Shown piece by piece: positions 1 to 7,489 of a stretch of 64,000 nucleotides of DNA (the first letter of the stretch is position 1; each line of letters begins with the position of its first letter). Below the pieces are notes generated by a model, which made no database searches, was not told the DNA's origin, and was given only the letters and a program-made list of their open reading frames with translations. Source of the DNA: Firmicutes bacterium UBA7510 (lineage in GTDB: Bacteria > Bacillota > Clostridia > Tissierellales > Sedimentibacteraceae); assembly GCA_002479485.1 (NCBI GenBank), contig DLNM01000048.1, forward strand, positions 60,043 to 124,042, in the 5' to 3' direction. Position numbers and translations under genes: made by a program.

Positions 1-2
1 TG

Positions 3-1124
3 ACATGGAGATTTTGTGTAAATGAGTTTGGTTGGAGCTATAAGTTTGATAGTATAAATGGTCTTAATATAAATTCAACTAATCCATTGGTATCAAATAT
101 AGTATCATCTAAATTTTCTGAATATAATTTAGAAAAAGATTTTTTACTTGATGATGAATCTTGCTATTATTTCGGCAAAAAAGGTGAAATTTATAAACTT
201 TCATACGTTAATAATGCTAAACCTGAAAAAATTTTTCATTTACCTATTTGGAGCTATGGTGACGGAACTACATATGTAAGTGGTTGGTTTTTCAAGGATA
301 ATAATAAACCATGCTTTGCCTTTCATCAAGGTGGAGCAATAATGGGCTCTGATTGGTACTACTTAATTAATTCTGATGGTACTGTGAAGGAATTAGAGTC
401 AGGATACCTATATTTCAAAAGTTTTGGGGATTATCAAATTAAGATAAGTCAATACTTTCCACCATCACCTAACAATATGATTATTAAAACGAATAATTCA
501 GAATTTACAAGCGTTGGTAATCCAAAATATTGCTATGGAATATCAGGAAACTTCGGAGGATGTAGTCCAAGTAAAAACTTATATATGCTTGATGAAAATA
601 TTTATGTTTTAGGTATGAATAGCGAGTATGAAACAGAATACAGCAAGATTGTTAAAGTAAATATAAATACTAATGAAACAACAGAGCTAGGAAGTACAAC
701 TACTGACTATTTTGTATTAGATAATAATACTATTTATCGTAAAGATTTCACAAAAAAATTATACAAAATAGATTTAAAAACAAGCATTGAAACTCCAATT
801 GATATCCCAAAGTACAATTACTTTGAAGTGTTAAATAGTAAATTTTATTATTGGAATAGTGCGGATAATAAGCTCTATTTATACGGTCAGGATAAAGCTA
901 TAAATGAAAACGGAACATTGATTTCAATGGAAATAGATGATAGTTACTTAATATGCAAATTTGAGGAAGCAAGTACAAATCCTTATAGACTTTTAGTCAT
1001 TGATAAAAACGGCGATATAGTTTTGAAAAGCTCTGATGTAGTAAAGTATACAAGTATTAGTAACGATGTTTTAACCTATATGGAATTCTACAGTAAGGAT
1101 ATATATAAAGTAAATCTTAAATAA
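3..1124 (+). CDS. Propeller-like hypothetical protein, 5' truncated by window edge
   Basis: The reading frame is open from base 3 to the stop at 1122-1124, so the true start lies upstream; the TTG at 87 has no ribosome binding site and is internal. The visible 373 residues are rich in short beta-strand segments of the type 'YYxGKKGEIYKLS', 'LYKIDLKT' and 'NKLYLYGQDK', as in DUF5050-like or other beta-propeller proteins of clostridial surfaces. No catalytic motif is recognised. The N-terminus, with any signal peptide or SLH/stalk domain, is not in the window. The family assignment is by fold-like pattern only; presence of a gene is clear, function is not. Confidence 0.7.
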   Translation, partial: TWRFCVNEFGWSYKFDSINGLNINSTNPLVSNIVSSKFSEYNLEKDFLLDDESCYYFGKKGEIYKLSYVNNAKPEKIFHLPIWSYGDGTTYVSGWFFKDNNKPCFAFHQGGAIMGSDWYYLINSDGTVKELESGYLYFKSFGDYQIKISQYFPPSPNNMIIKTNNSEFTSVGNPKYCYGISGNFGGCSPSKNLYMLDENIYVLGMNSEYETEYSKIVKVNINTNETTELGSTTTDYFVLDNNTIYRKDFTKKLYKIDLKTSIETPIDIPKYNYFEVLNSKFYYWNSADNKLYLYGQDKAINENGTLISMEIDDSYLICKFEEASTNPYRLLVIDKNGDIVLKSSDVVKYTSISNDVLTYMEFYSKDIYKVNLK

Positions 1125-1126
1125 AT

Positions 1127-1185
1127 AAAACATCACGTTTAGATAGCACCTAAGATGCATCATAAATGTGATGTTTTGTTTATAT
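1127..1185. terminator. Bidirectional terminator-like hairpin
   Basis: AAAACATCAC at 1127-1136 pairs with GTGATGTTTT at 1168-1177, flanked by A-rich sequence on one side and T-rich on the other. It lies between two convergent genes and can serve both. The loop is long (31 nt), so strength is uncertain. Confidence 0.65.
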
Positions 1186-1200
1186 TTCTATTTAAGCGTT

Positions 1201-1716
1201 TTATGCTTTTATCTCAAAGGTGAATAAACAGGGTTTCTCGCTGTCGGTGCTTCTTGGGGATGCTTTATATGACGTTAGCTTTAACTTGACACCCAGTGCG
1301 ATTTCATAATTATATAGAGCAGCCGCGGCAGCACATCCGTAAAAAGTGGGCGATATTGTGAACTTTTCTGGTCTTATGCTTGTACAGTGGCAAGCTCTTT
1401 CAGCGGTAAATGTCCCATCTTCATTCAGTTTAATACGATTAGCGTTTTTAAGTAACTCAATTTTTTCAGCCAAACTCTTATCTGCATTCTCCAACGCAAA
1501 CGCTTTTCCTGACCGTCCGCCACCATCACAGCTACCATTACGTTCCCATATTGACAGGCGTTGTTCTTCCTCAAGAAGCTCGTCCATTAGCTTAACGAAC
1601 TTTAATTCGGCTTCTTTATCATCGTTGCTTGACTGAATGATACCTTCAAACCGACTTATTGTACATTCTGGGATTTCGTCTTTTTTCATTTTTTTAACCA
1701 TTCCTTTAAGCCTCAT
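1201..1716 (-). CDS. Hypothetical cysteine-containing protein, GC-rich orphan
   Basis: A 171-residue protein starting at the ATG at 1716, chosen because TAAGGAGGTCG lies six bases upstream; the frame extends further upstream but without such a site. Visible features are an acidic N-terminal helix-rich half, a 'GSCDGGGRSGK' segment near residue 63, an 'ACHC' motif near 110, 'YGCAAAAALYNYEIALGVK' near 130 and a C-terminal 'PCLFTFEI'. The spaced cysteines could bind metal. No family is assigned with confidence. Base composition is about 45-48% GC in sampled 60-base blocks against roughly 30% in neighbours, and alanine codons GCG/GCC/GCA are frequent, which suggests recent transfer. It stands alone between convergent and tandem genes. 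Confidence 0.7.
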   Translation of the reverse strand: MRLKGMVKKMKKDEIPECTISRFEGIIQSSNDDKEAELKFVKLMDELLEEEQRLSIWERNGSCDGGGRSGKAFALENADKSLAEKIELLKNANRIKLNEDGTFTAERACHCTSIRPEKFTISPTFYGCAAAAALYNYEIALGVKLKLTSYKASPRSTDSEKPCLFTFEIKA

Positions 1717-1819
1717 AATAACGACCTCCTTATTTTTATTCATCTCGTGGTTCAAGTTTTTTTTGTATAGCTTACCTCGCGTGCATATAACCACCTATCT
1801 TTACTCATAAGTATATAAT

Positions 1820-1849
1820 AAAAAAACAAGTAGACGCTTGACCGTGTCT
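1820..1849 (-). terminator. Probable terminator of the stalk-domain gene
   Basis: On the minus strand AGACAC (1849-1844) can pair with GCGTCT (1837-1832) with one mismatch, followed by a run of seven T. It lies downstream of the gene ending at 1895. Short stem, so moderate confidence. Confidence 0.45.
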
Positions 1850-1894
1850 GCCATTTTTGACAAAAACACAGATGTCCTTTTTAAAACTCTTTTT

Positions 1895-3109
1895 TTATTT
1901 AGCTTCTTTAGGAATTACTATAGGTTCACAGCTATTTATATTTGAAAATGTGATAGTCATATATACCTTTTTTATTGCCATACTTTCATTAATAGACTCC
2001 TCTGAAGATAAAGATTCATTAATAAAACTTAAAATATTTTCCATAATATTTGTCATATCAATATCACAACCAGCTAATTCACCAGTTTTTGAATCTATCC
2101 ATATTGTGTAATATAAACCATCCATAGCTGATAATATTTCATTCAACATATTGTTTGTTTCTTCGTCTTCATCTAAATTACTAAACTGTTGTTCAAATAG
2201 TTTTAAATAATCTTGCATATTCACACTTATTTGCATTTTCATCAATTCTCTGTCATCAATTATATAGTTACCAAAATATTTAACGTTATTTGATATATCT
2301 TCAATATTAATAAGTTCATTTGCATTAAAATCTTCAAACAAAGCAAGATTTTCTTCATTTTTTTCTAAAACAAACTTTTCCCACTGACCATCTTCCATTG
2401 AATACATATTTATTTCATTACCAGCAATTTCAATATATTCTTCTACTACTTCGCTTTCAACATATCCCATCATTTCCATTGTCTCTGTTGTATTAACTTT
2501 AAGTTTCATAGGATTTTTAAATATTGTTGTTTCAACAGTCGAAGCCACTTTAATAGGTAATGCTAACCCTTCTTCTATAGCATTCATTTCCATATTCATG
2601 TCTACGGTATATATATAATTTTTCCACTTATTAGATTTTTCTATAGCTGTATTTACAATTTTTATACTATCAACAGGTTTAGTCATTATAACAAAAGTGT
2701 TTACTGAACTATCATAATCTACGCTTCCGCCTAAGGCTTCTATGACTGCTCTTATTGGTAAATATGTTCTATTATTTTTCTTTAGAGCAACTGTATCAAT
2801 AGCAATATTTTTATCATCTTTTAATATATAATTTTTACCTATAGGAACCTTTACTGTAACTCCATCCTTTGTTGCTATGGCCATTTGATTATCATTATCC
2901 CAATCTACTTTTGCTCCAAATGTCTCTAATGTTATTCTAAATGGAACTAAAGTTCTGTAATTTGAATCTATAAATGGAAATCCATAGTCTTCATTAAAAT
3001 TTAAAGGTTTTGAGTTGATAGTTATTATAACATCATCATCAGCAAAAACATCCATTGGCGTTATCATAAGAATTAAAGCTAAAACAAAAAACAATATGTT
3101 CTTTTTCAT
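1895..3109 (-). CDS. Secreted protein: stalk (copper amine oxidase N-terminal-like) domain plus DUF6612-like region
   Basis: A 404-residue exported protein. The start at 3109 is preferred over an in-frame ATG at 3130 because the AAGGGAGAG ribosome binding site lies between them and because it begins a clean signal peptide (MKKN, then a hydrophobic stretch ending near ADDD at residue 24). Residues about 25-145 hold two repeats of the stalk-type motif ('YRTLVPFRITLETFGAKVDW' and 'RTYLPIRAVIEALGGSVDYD'), common in clostridial cell-surface proteins and lacking any amine oxidase catalytic part. Residues 150-404 resemble lipoprotein-like beta-sheet proteins of the DUF6612 type. It probably sits at the cell surface; ligand unknown. 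It appears monocistronic. Confidence 0.8.
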   Translation of the reverse strand: MKKNILFFVLALILMITPMDVFADDDVIITINSKPLNFNEDYGFPFIDSNYRTLVPFRITLETFGAKVDWDNDNQMAIATKDGVTVKVPIGKNYILKDDKNIAIDTVALKKNNRTYLPIRAVIEALGGSVDYDSSVNTFVIMTKPVDSIKIVNTAIEKSNKWKNYIYTVDMNMEMNAIEEGLALPIKVASTVETTIFKNPMKLKVNTTETMEMMGYVESEVVEEYIEIAGNEINMYSMEDGQWEKFVLEKNEENLALFEDFNANELINIEDISNNVKYFGNYIIDDRELMKMQISVNMQDYLKLFEQQFSNLDEDEETNNMLNEILSAMDGLYYTIWIDSKTGELAGCDIDMTNIMENILSFINESLSSEESINESMAIKKVYMTITFSNINSCEPIVIPKEAK

Positions 3110-3163
3110 AAAAAGTTCTCTCCCTTTCATTTGACAAATTTCTTGTTTATTCTACATATTATT

Positions 3164-3191
3164 ATAATAACATAATTTATAAAAATTTCAA
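3164..3191 (-). promoter_or_regulatory. Possible sigma-A promoter for the stalk-domain gene
   Basis: Minus strand TTGAAA (3191-3186), 16-base spacer, TATTAT (3169-3164). It lies 55 bases upstream of the start at 3109. AT-rich context raises the chance of coincidence. Confidence 0.4.
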
Positions 3192-3217
3192 ATATATTCT
3201 ACTTTTCAATAGATGAA

Positions 3218-4984
3218 CTATAATTTTTCTACTGATACATCATAGATTTTGTTATTTAATTTAATTTTATAGAAGGCTGCATTACTTTTATTTTCTATAG
3301 AAAATTCTTCCTTTAACTTTTCTAAATCTTTTAGTTCCTTAATATACAAGTTCTGAGCTTCCTCTATACTGACGTTTAAAAAGCTAATTTTATCTCCAGG
3401 TTTAGCTTGAGCTAATTTTGGTAAATCTACTGATATAACATTTGCTATTTTTGTGTAACCTCCAACTGTTTGTCTATCAGCTAGCATTATTATTGGAGTT
3501 CCATGTGATGGTACTTGAATTGCTCCAAGGGCTATTCCATCAGAGATAATATTGCCGTCTTTTTTATGCTGTATTTTTTCTCCTTCAAGTCTGCATCCCA
3601 TTCTATCAAATTCATTGGACACAGTGTATGTACTATTTAAAAATGTATTGCATCCTTCCTCAGTAAAATAATCCTCCTGAGGCCCCATAATAACTCTAAG
3701 GCTTATATTATTACTAAGTTGGTTGTTTATATTTAATGTTCTTTTACTTAAATTATATATGCTTGCTTTAGGATTTTCAAAGCCTATTTCATCGCCTTTT
3801 TCAAGCTTTCTACCTTTAAAACCACCGATACTTGCCTTTGTATAAGTTGATTTGCTACCCATTACAGTAGGAACTGACAATCCGCCAGCAAATGCAATAT
3901 AAGCTCTGCTACCTGATTTTATTCCTTTAAAGGATAATATATCTCCCTTGTGGCAAACAAGAGCTGTATTCATGCTTATGCCAACATTGTTCAACTGTGG
4001 CATAAGGTCACCACCTGTGATTGCAATGATATTATCCTCCATAAACTCTATAGTCGGCCCAAGCATTGTAACTTCAAGTCCTGCCTCATCTACATCATTA
4101 CCAACAAGTAGATTAGCTAGCTTTAGCGACCTTTGGTCCATCGCTCCTGAAACTGAAACTCCAAAGGCTTGATATTTATATCGTCCTAAATCTTGAACTG
4201 TAGTTAGCAATCCTGAATTTTTAATAAAAATTCCTTTATTTTTAATCTCTTCGTAGTTATTTTTATTTGACGATTTAAAACCGAATGGCTCTGAATTTAT
4301 GTTTGAAGATTTTATTTTATCAAACTCTTTTTTCGTTATCGGTTTAAATTTTATGTATTGACCTGCTTTTAACAATATTGGTTCTTCTCTATTTGCATTG
4401 TACAAGTCTAGTGGAGTTTGACCTATAATTTGCCATCCTCCCGGAGAACCAACAGTGTAAACTCCTGTTTGCTCACCTGCTATACCTACACTTCCAGCTT
4501 CTATTTTAACTCGTGGTGTTTCTAATCTAGGTGTTGAAATCCTTTTATTAAGACCTCCCAGATATGGAAATCCTGGCGTAAAACCTAACATATATATTAA
4601 ATAATTAGGCTCTGAATGAAATTTTATAACATCATATTCTGATAGATTGTTATACCATGCTACATATTCTAAATCAGGTCCCTTTTCTCCACCATATAAA
4701 ACTGGAATTTCTATTACTTCTTTTTTTATTTCATCACAGTTTTTAATTTCTTTTGATAAATTATGTACTAAATCTATTATTTCTTTATATTTTATTATTT
4801 CTGGTTTATAAATAATCATTAGTGAGCAATATAAAGGAATTGTTTCTGTTATACCACAATGATTATAGTCATTTACTATTTTGTTAAATGTATTTACTAT
4901 ATAATTTGTCTCTTCATTTATCTCATCACCGAATTTGATTAATATTGACGAGTCACCATTTAACAAATATTGAATTTTGTCCAA
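3218..4984 (-). CDS. pxpBC: Fused 5-oxoprolinase subunits PxpB-PxpC
   Basis: A 588-residue fusion of the two subunits that, with PxpA, use ATP to open 5-oxoproline to glutamate (older names KipI/KipA and allophanate hydrolase subunits 1/2). Residues about 1-230 are PxpB, with 'GFTPGFPYLGGL', 'EAGSVGIAGEQTGVYTVGSP' and 'GGWQIIGQTPL'. Residues about 250-550 are PxpC, with 'TTVQDLGRYKYQAFGVSVSG', 'AMDQRSLKLANLLVGND' and 'ITGGDLMPQ'. The start is TTG at 4984, six bases after GGAGGGA; an in-frame GTG at 4999 overlaps that site. The last residues, 'KIKLNNKIYDVSVEKL', look like the first strands of a biotin carrier domain with nothing after them. pxpA is not in the window. The gene follows pcp but has its own promoter. 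Confidence 0.92.
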   Translation of the reverse strand: MDKIQYLLNGDSSILIKFGDEINEETNYIVNTFNKIVNDYNHCGITETIPLYCSLMIIYKPEIIKYKEIIDLVHNLSKEIKNCDEIKKEVIEIPVLYGGEKGPDLEYVAWYNNLSEYDVIKFHSEPNYLIYMLGFTPGFPYLGGLNKRISTPRLETPRVKIEAGSVGIAGEQTGVYTVGSPGGWQIIGQTPLDLYNANREEPILLKAGQYIKFKPITKKEFDKIKSSNINSEPFGFKSSNKNNYEEIKNKGIFIKNSGLLTTVQDLGRYKYQAFGVSVSGAMDQRSLKLANLLVGNDVDEAGLEVTMLGPTIEFMEDNIIAITGGDLMPQLNNVGISMNTALVCHKGDILSFKGIKSGSRAYIAFAGGLSVPTVMGSKSTYTKASIGGFKGRKLEKGDEIGFENPKASIYNLSKRTLNINNQLSNNISLRVIMGPQEDYFTEEGCNTFLNSTYTVSNEFDRMGCRLEGEKIQHKKDGNIISDGIALGAIQVPSHGTPIIMLADRQTVGGYTKIANVISVDLPKLAQAKPGDKISFLNVSIEEAQNLYIKELKDLEKLKEEFSIENKSNAAFYKIKLNNKIYDVSVEKL

Positions 4985-5008
4985 GCTATCTCCCTCCACA
5001 CCTTTAGT

Positions 5009-5037
5009 ATTCTACTATTGCATACATTAAATGTCAA
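5009..5037 (-). promoter_or_regulatory. Sigma-A promoter of pxpBC
   Basis: Minus strand TTGACA (5037-5032), exact 17-base spacer, TAGAAT (5014-5009). It sits just downstream of the pcp terminator and 25 bases before the pxpBC start, so pxpBC can be transcribed separately from pcp. Confidence 0.8.
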
Positions 5038-5057
5038 ATAATATGTAAAATTTACAT

Positions 5058-5099
5058 AAAAAAACACACTGCTTGTTATATGCATACAGTATGTTTTTT
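5058..5099 (-). terminator. Terminator of the M14-DUF969-DUF979-pcp operon
   Basis: On the minus strand AAAAAACATACTG (5099-5087) pairs with CAGTGTGTTTTTT (5071-5059) with one mismatch, ending in a T run. It lies 20 bases after the pcp stop. Confidence 0.8.
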
Positions 5100-5118
5100 C
5101 AATTTACAATTAAATCAA

Positions 5119-5763
5119 TTACATTGTTGTTCCCATTGCATCTGCTATATCTGATTCATTTTCAATAATAGCTTCTATCGCATATTCTAAACCTTTAGCT
5201 ATTGTTTGAACTGGCATGCTTGCTATGTTGTTAGCTTTATTTACAACCTGCTCTGTTGCATATGGAACATGGATGAATCCACCCTTAATGTCCTTATACT
5301 TTTTATCTAGCATATATAACAATGAATACATAACATCATTGCATACATATGTTCCAGCAGTGTATGAAAGATGTGATGGTATTCCATTTTTTCTCACGTT
5401 ATTTACCATAGCCTTAACAGGTATTGTTGCGAAATAAGCATTTTCACCGTCTTCTTTAATTTTTTCGTCAGCAGGCTGATTTCCGTCATTGTCTGGAATT
5501 GATGCCTCTTTAAGGTTTACTCCAATTCTTTCTATAGATATGCACGATCTTCCACCTGCTTGTCCAATACAAACAACAGCATTTGGCTTATGCTCAACAA
5601 TCGCTTTTTCTACCATCTCAGCACCACGGCCAAAGACTGTAGGTATTTCAATTGTTATGATTTCGGCTCCCTTTATGCTCTTAGGTAAAAGCTTTACTGC
5701 CTCGTAGGCTGGGTTAACTGCTTCTCCTCCAAACGGATCAAATCCGGTTACTAAAATTTTCAT
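5119..5763 (-). CDS. pcp: Pyroglutamyl-peptidase I (cysteine peptidase C15)
   Basis: A 214-residue cytoplasmic enzyme that removes N-terminal pyroglutamate from peptides, releasing 5-oxoproline. The family triad is visible: Glu78 in 'ISIERIGVN', Cys141 in 'GTYVCNDVMYS' and His165 in 'GFIHVPYATEQ'; the N-terminus 'MKILVTGFDPFGGEAVNPAY' is typical, and the length is normal. The start ATG at 5763 lies eight bases after AAGGAG; an in-frame GTG at 5772 overlaps that site. It is the last gene of a run starting with the M14 peptidase, 50 bases after DUF979. Its product is the substrate of the neighbouring PxpBC, so the two sets of genes likely serve one pathway. Confidence 0.96.
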   Translation of the reverse strand: MKILVTGFDPFGGEAVNPAYEAVKLLPKSIKGAEIITIEIPTVFGRGAEMVEKAIVEHKPNAVVCIGQAGGRSCISIERIGVNLKEASIPDNDGNQPADEKIKEDGENAYFATIPVKAMVNNVRKNGIPSHLSYTAGTYVCNDVMYSLLYMLDKKYKDIKGGFIHVPYATEQVVNKANNIASMPVQTIAKGLEYAIEAIIENESDIADAMGTTM

Positions 5764-5822
5764 AAATATCACTCCTTAATAAATTTGCAATTGTAATAAA
5801 TATCCTAAGGATATTTTAGCAT

Positions 5823-6767
5823 TTACTTAAACATTATCATATATATAATTTGGAACGTAATCAATATTAAAGCAGGGACAATTTGTTGTTTTATTACCCC
5901 AAATTTATCTTTCATATCTAGTATTGCTACTGGAACTATATTAAAGTTAGCCGCCATTGGTGTACATAATGTTCCACAATATCCACAGGTAAGAGCAAGC
6001 ATTCCTATTAATACTGGATTTGCACCATATGCAAGAACAAATGGTCCACCTACACCAACTGTCATTACTGTTATGGCAGCAAATGCATTACCCATAATCA
6101 TTGTAAATAACATCATACCTATAGCATACACGATTATACCTATATTTACGTTTCCTTGTGGTACGATATATCCAACTAAGTTTGCTATAACATCACCTAC
6201 TCCGGCTTGTGTAAATACAGATCCTAATACTGCAAGTAAGCTTGGTAGCATACATGTTGGGCCTACAATTGATAAGAAACGCTCTGAGTCATTTAAGAAC
6301 ACTTTAGGTTTATTATCTTTAGAGAAGAACATAAGAAGTACCATAGCTACAATTACACCAAATCCAGTACCAACTAAAGCACTAATATCTGTAAATAATG
6401 CGAATAATAATGAAAATATTCCTATAGATAACGCTGGTATGAATATTTTCATACCGATGCTATTAAACTTTTCTACAGTTTGCTCTTTAGTAGGAGCATC
6501 ACTCTTACCAGCTTTAACTTTTTTAAGTATTGCTGGTGTACACATAACAAAGATTAATATTCCATTTATAATATTTGGTATCCATCTACCAAAAGCAATT
6601 ACTATACCAAGTGAACACCAAAATACTGCTGTTCCAAATCTTGAAGGGTTTTCTGTGTCTCTGGCGTTTTTAACGCCTGCATTAATTGATATAAGACCAA
6701 TTATTATATATATAATTTCTAATAATTTGCTACTTAATGTTACATCCGCACTCGTAAAAAATGACAT
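5823..6767 (-). CDS. DUF979 family membrane protein
   Basis: A 314-residue integral membrane protein with about eight hydrophobic segments. Its sequence fits the DUF979 family: N-terminal 'LLEIIYIIIGLISINAGVK', a central 'VGPTCMLPSLLAVLGSVFTQ' and a C-terminal 'GYCGTLCTPMAANFNIVPVA'. DUF979 is known from conserved neighbourhoods with DUF969 and pyroglutamyl peptidase, exactly as here; the pair is presumed to form a two-component transporter, but this has not been shown from sequence. AAGGAGGT lies six bases before the ATG. It begins 12 bases after DUF969 ends, so the two are likely co-translated. Import of 5-oxoproline or pyroglutamyl peptides is an inference from context. Confidence 0.9.
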   Translation of the reverse strand: MSFFTSADVTLSSKLLEIIYIIIGLISINAGVKNARDTENPSRFGTAVFWCSLGIVIAFGRWIPNIINGILIFVMCTPAILKKVKAGKSDAPTKEQTVEKFNSIGMKIFIPALSIGIFSLLFALFTDISALVGTGFGVIVAMVLLMFFSKDNKPKVFLNDSERFLSIVGPTCMLPSLLAVLGSVFTQAGVGDVIANLVGYIVPQGNVNIGIIVYAIGMMLFTMIMGNAFAAITVMTVGVGGPFVLAYGANPVLIGMLALTCGYCGTLCTPMAANFNIVPVAILDMKDKFGVIKQQIVPALILITFQIIYMIMFK

Positions 6768-6779
6768 ACTTATACCTCC

Positions 6780-7451
6780 TTATTTATAGTATTTTTTGAT
6801 TTGTTTTTTGTCTTTAAAGAAGTAGTATACAACTGCCACTAATAATGCAAAAATTGCTACTGGAACTTCTACTTTTGCCAAATCAATCAGCTCAACATTA
6901 TATCCAAGTCCTGCAAGTGTAGATTGAACTAAAAGTGCACCTGAACCACCTACGAATAACACCTGACAGAAAAACCATGAAATGTTTTCTATACCAGCTG
7001 CCATACCCTTAACTGTTTCCATATGCTCTTCATTTGGTGTTTTGCCTTTTGCTTCTATAGAGCCTGTTGCCATAGGCATTAAAACTGGTCTTACAAATCC
7101 AGGAATTCCGCCTATACCTACGTTAAATGCACCAAATGCACCACGAATAATACCATATGTTCCAATTACTGCTCCAGGAGTTGCTCCCTTAACTTTACTA
7201 ATTAATTTTGAAGCAGCTTCTTTTAAACCATTTCTTTCCATAGTTCCTGTAACTAGCATAACTAATATAAATATAGTCATACTACGGTTAGCTACAAATA
7301 CACTTCCAAAAGTTTCCAATAGTCCAACTGGCCCTAATTTTCCAACCACTGCAGTTACTAAGGCTGCACATACAATGATTAAGATTGGATCTTTTTTTAG
7401 TGCAAACCCTAAAATTACAATTACAATACCTAATAATTTAATAAGTTCCAT
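6780..7451 (-). CDS. DUF969 family membrane protein
   Basis: A 223-residue membrane protein with about five or six hydrophobic segments, matching DUF969: 'MELIKLLGIVIVILGFALKK' at the N-terminus, 'MLVTGTMERNGLKEAA', 'GIIRGAFGAFNVGIGGIPGF' and 'ENISWFFCQVLFVGGSGALL'. It is the partner of DUF979 immediately downstream, and the order DUF969-DUF979-pcp recurs in Firmicutes. AAGGAG lies seven bases before the start. It follows the M14 peptidase gene by 38 bases with no terminator, so all four genes are probably one transcript. A role as half of a transporter for pyroglutamate or its peptides is inferred, not demonstrated. Confidence 0.9.
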   Translation of the reverse strand: MELIKLLGIVIVILGFALKKDPILIIVCAALVTAVVGKLGPVGLLETFGSVFVANRSMTIFILVMLVTGTMERNGLKEAASKLISKVKGATPGAVIGTYGIIRGAFGAFNVGIGGIPGFVRPVLMPMATGSIEAKGKTPNEEHMETVKGMAAGIENISWFFCQVLFVGGSGALLVQSTLAGLGYNVELIDLAKVEVPVAIFALLVAVVYYFFKDKKQIKKYYK

Positions 7452-7489
7452 GTTATTTCTCCTTTATTTTAATTTATTTTCAAAGCTAA

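Noticed and set aside
6073..6789. A 238-codon open frame antisense to the DUF979 gene
   Set aside because: The opposite strand encodes a clear DUF979 membrane protein with a good ribosome binding site; the antisense frame follows from its codon pattern and has no start signal.
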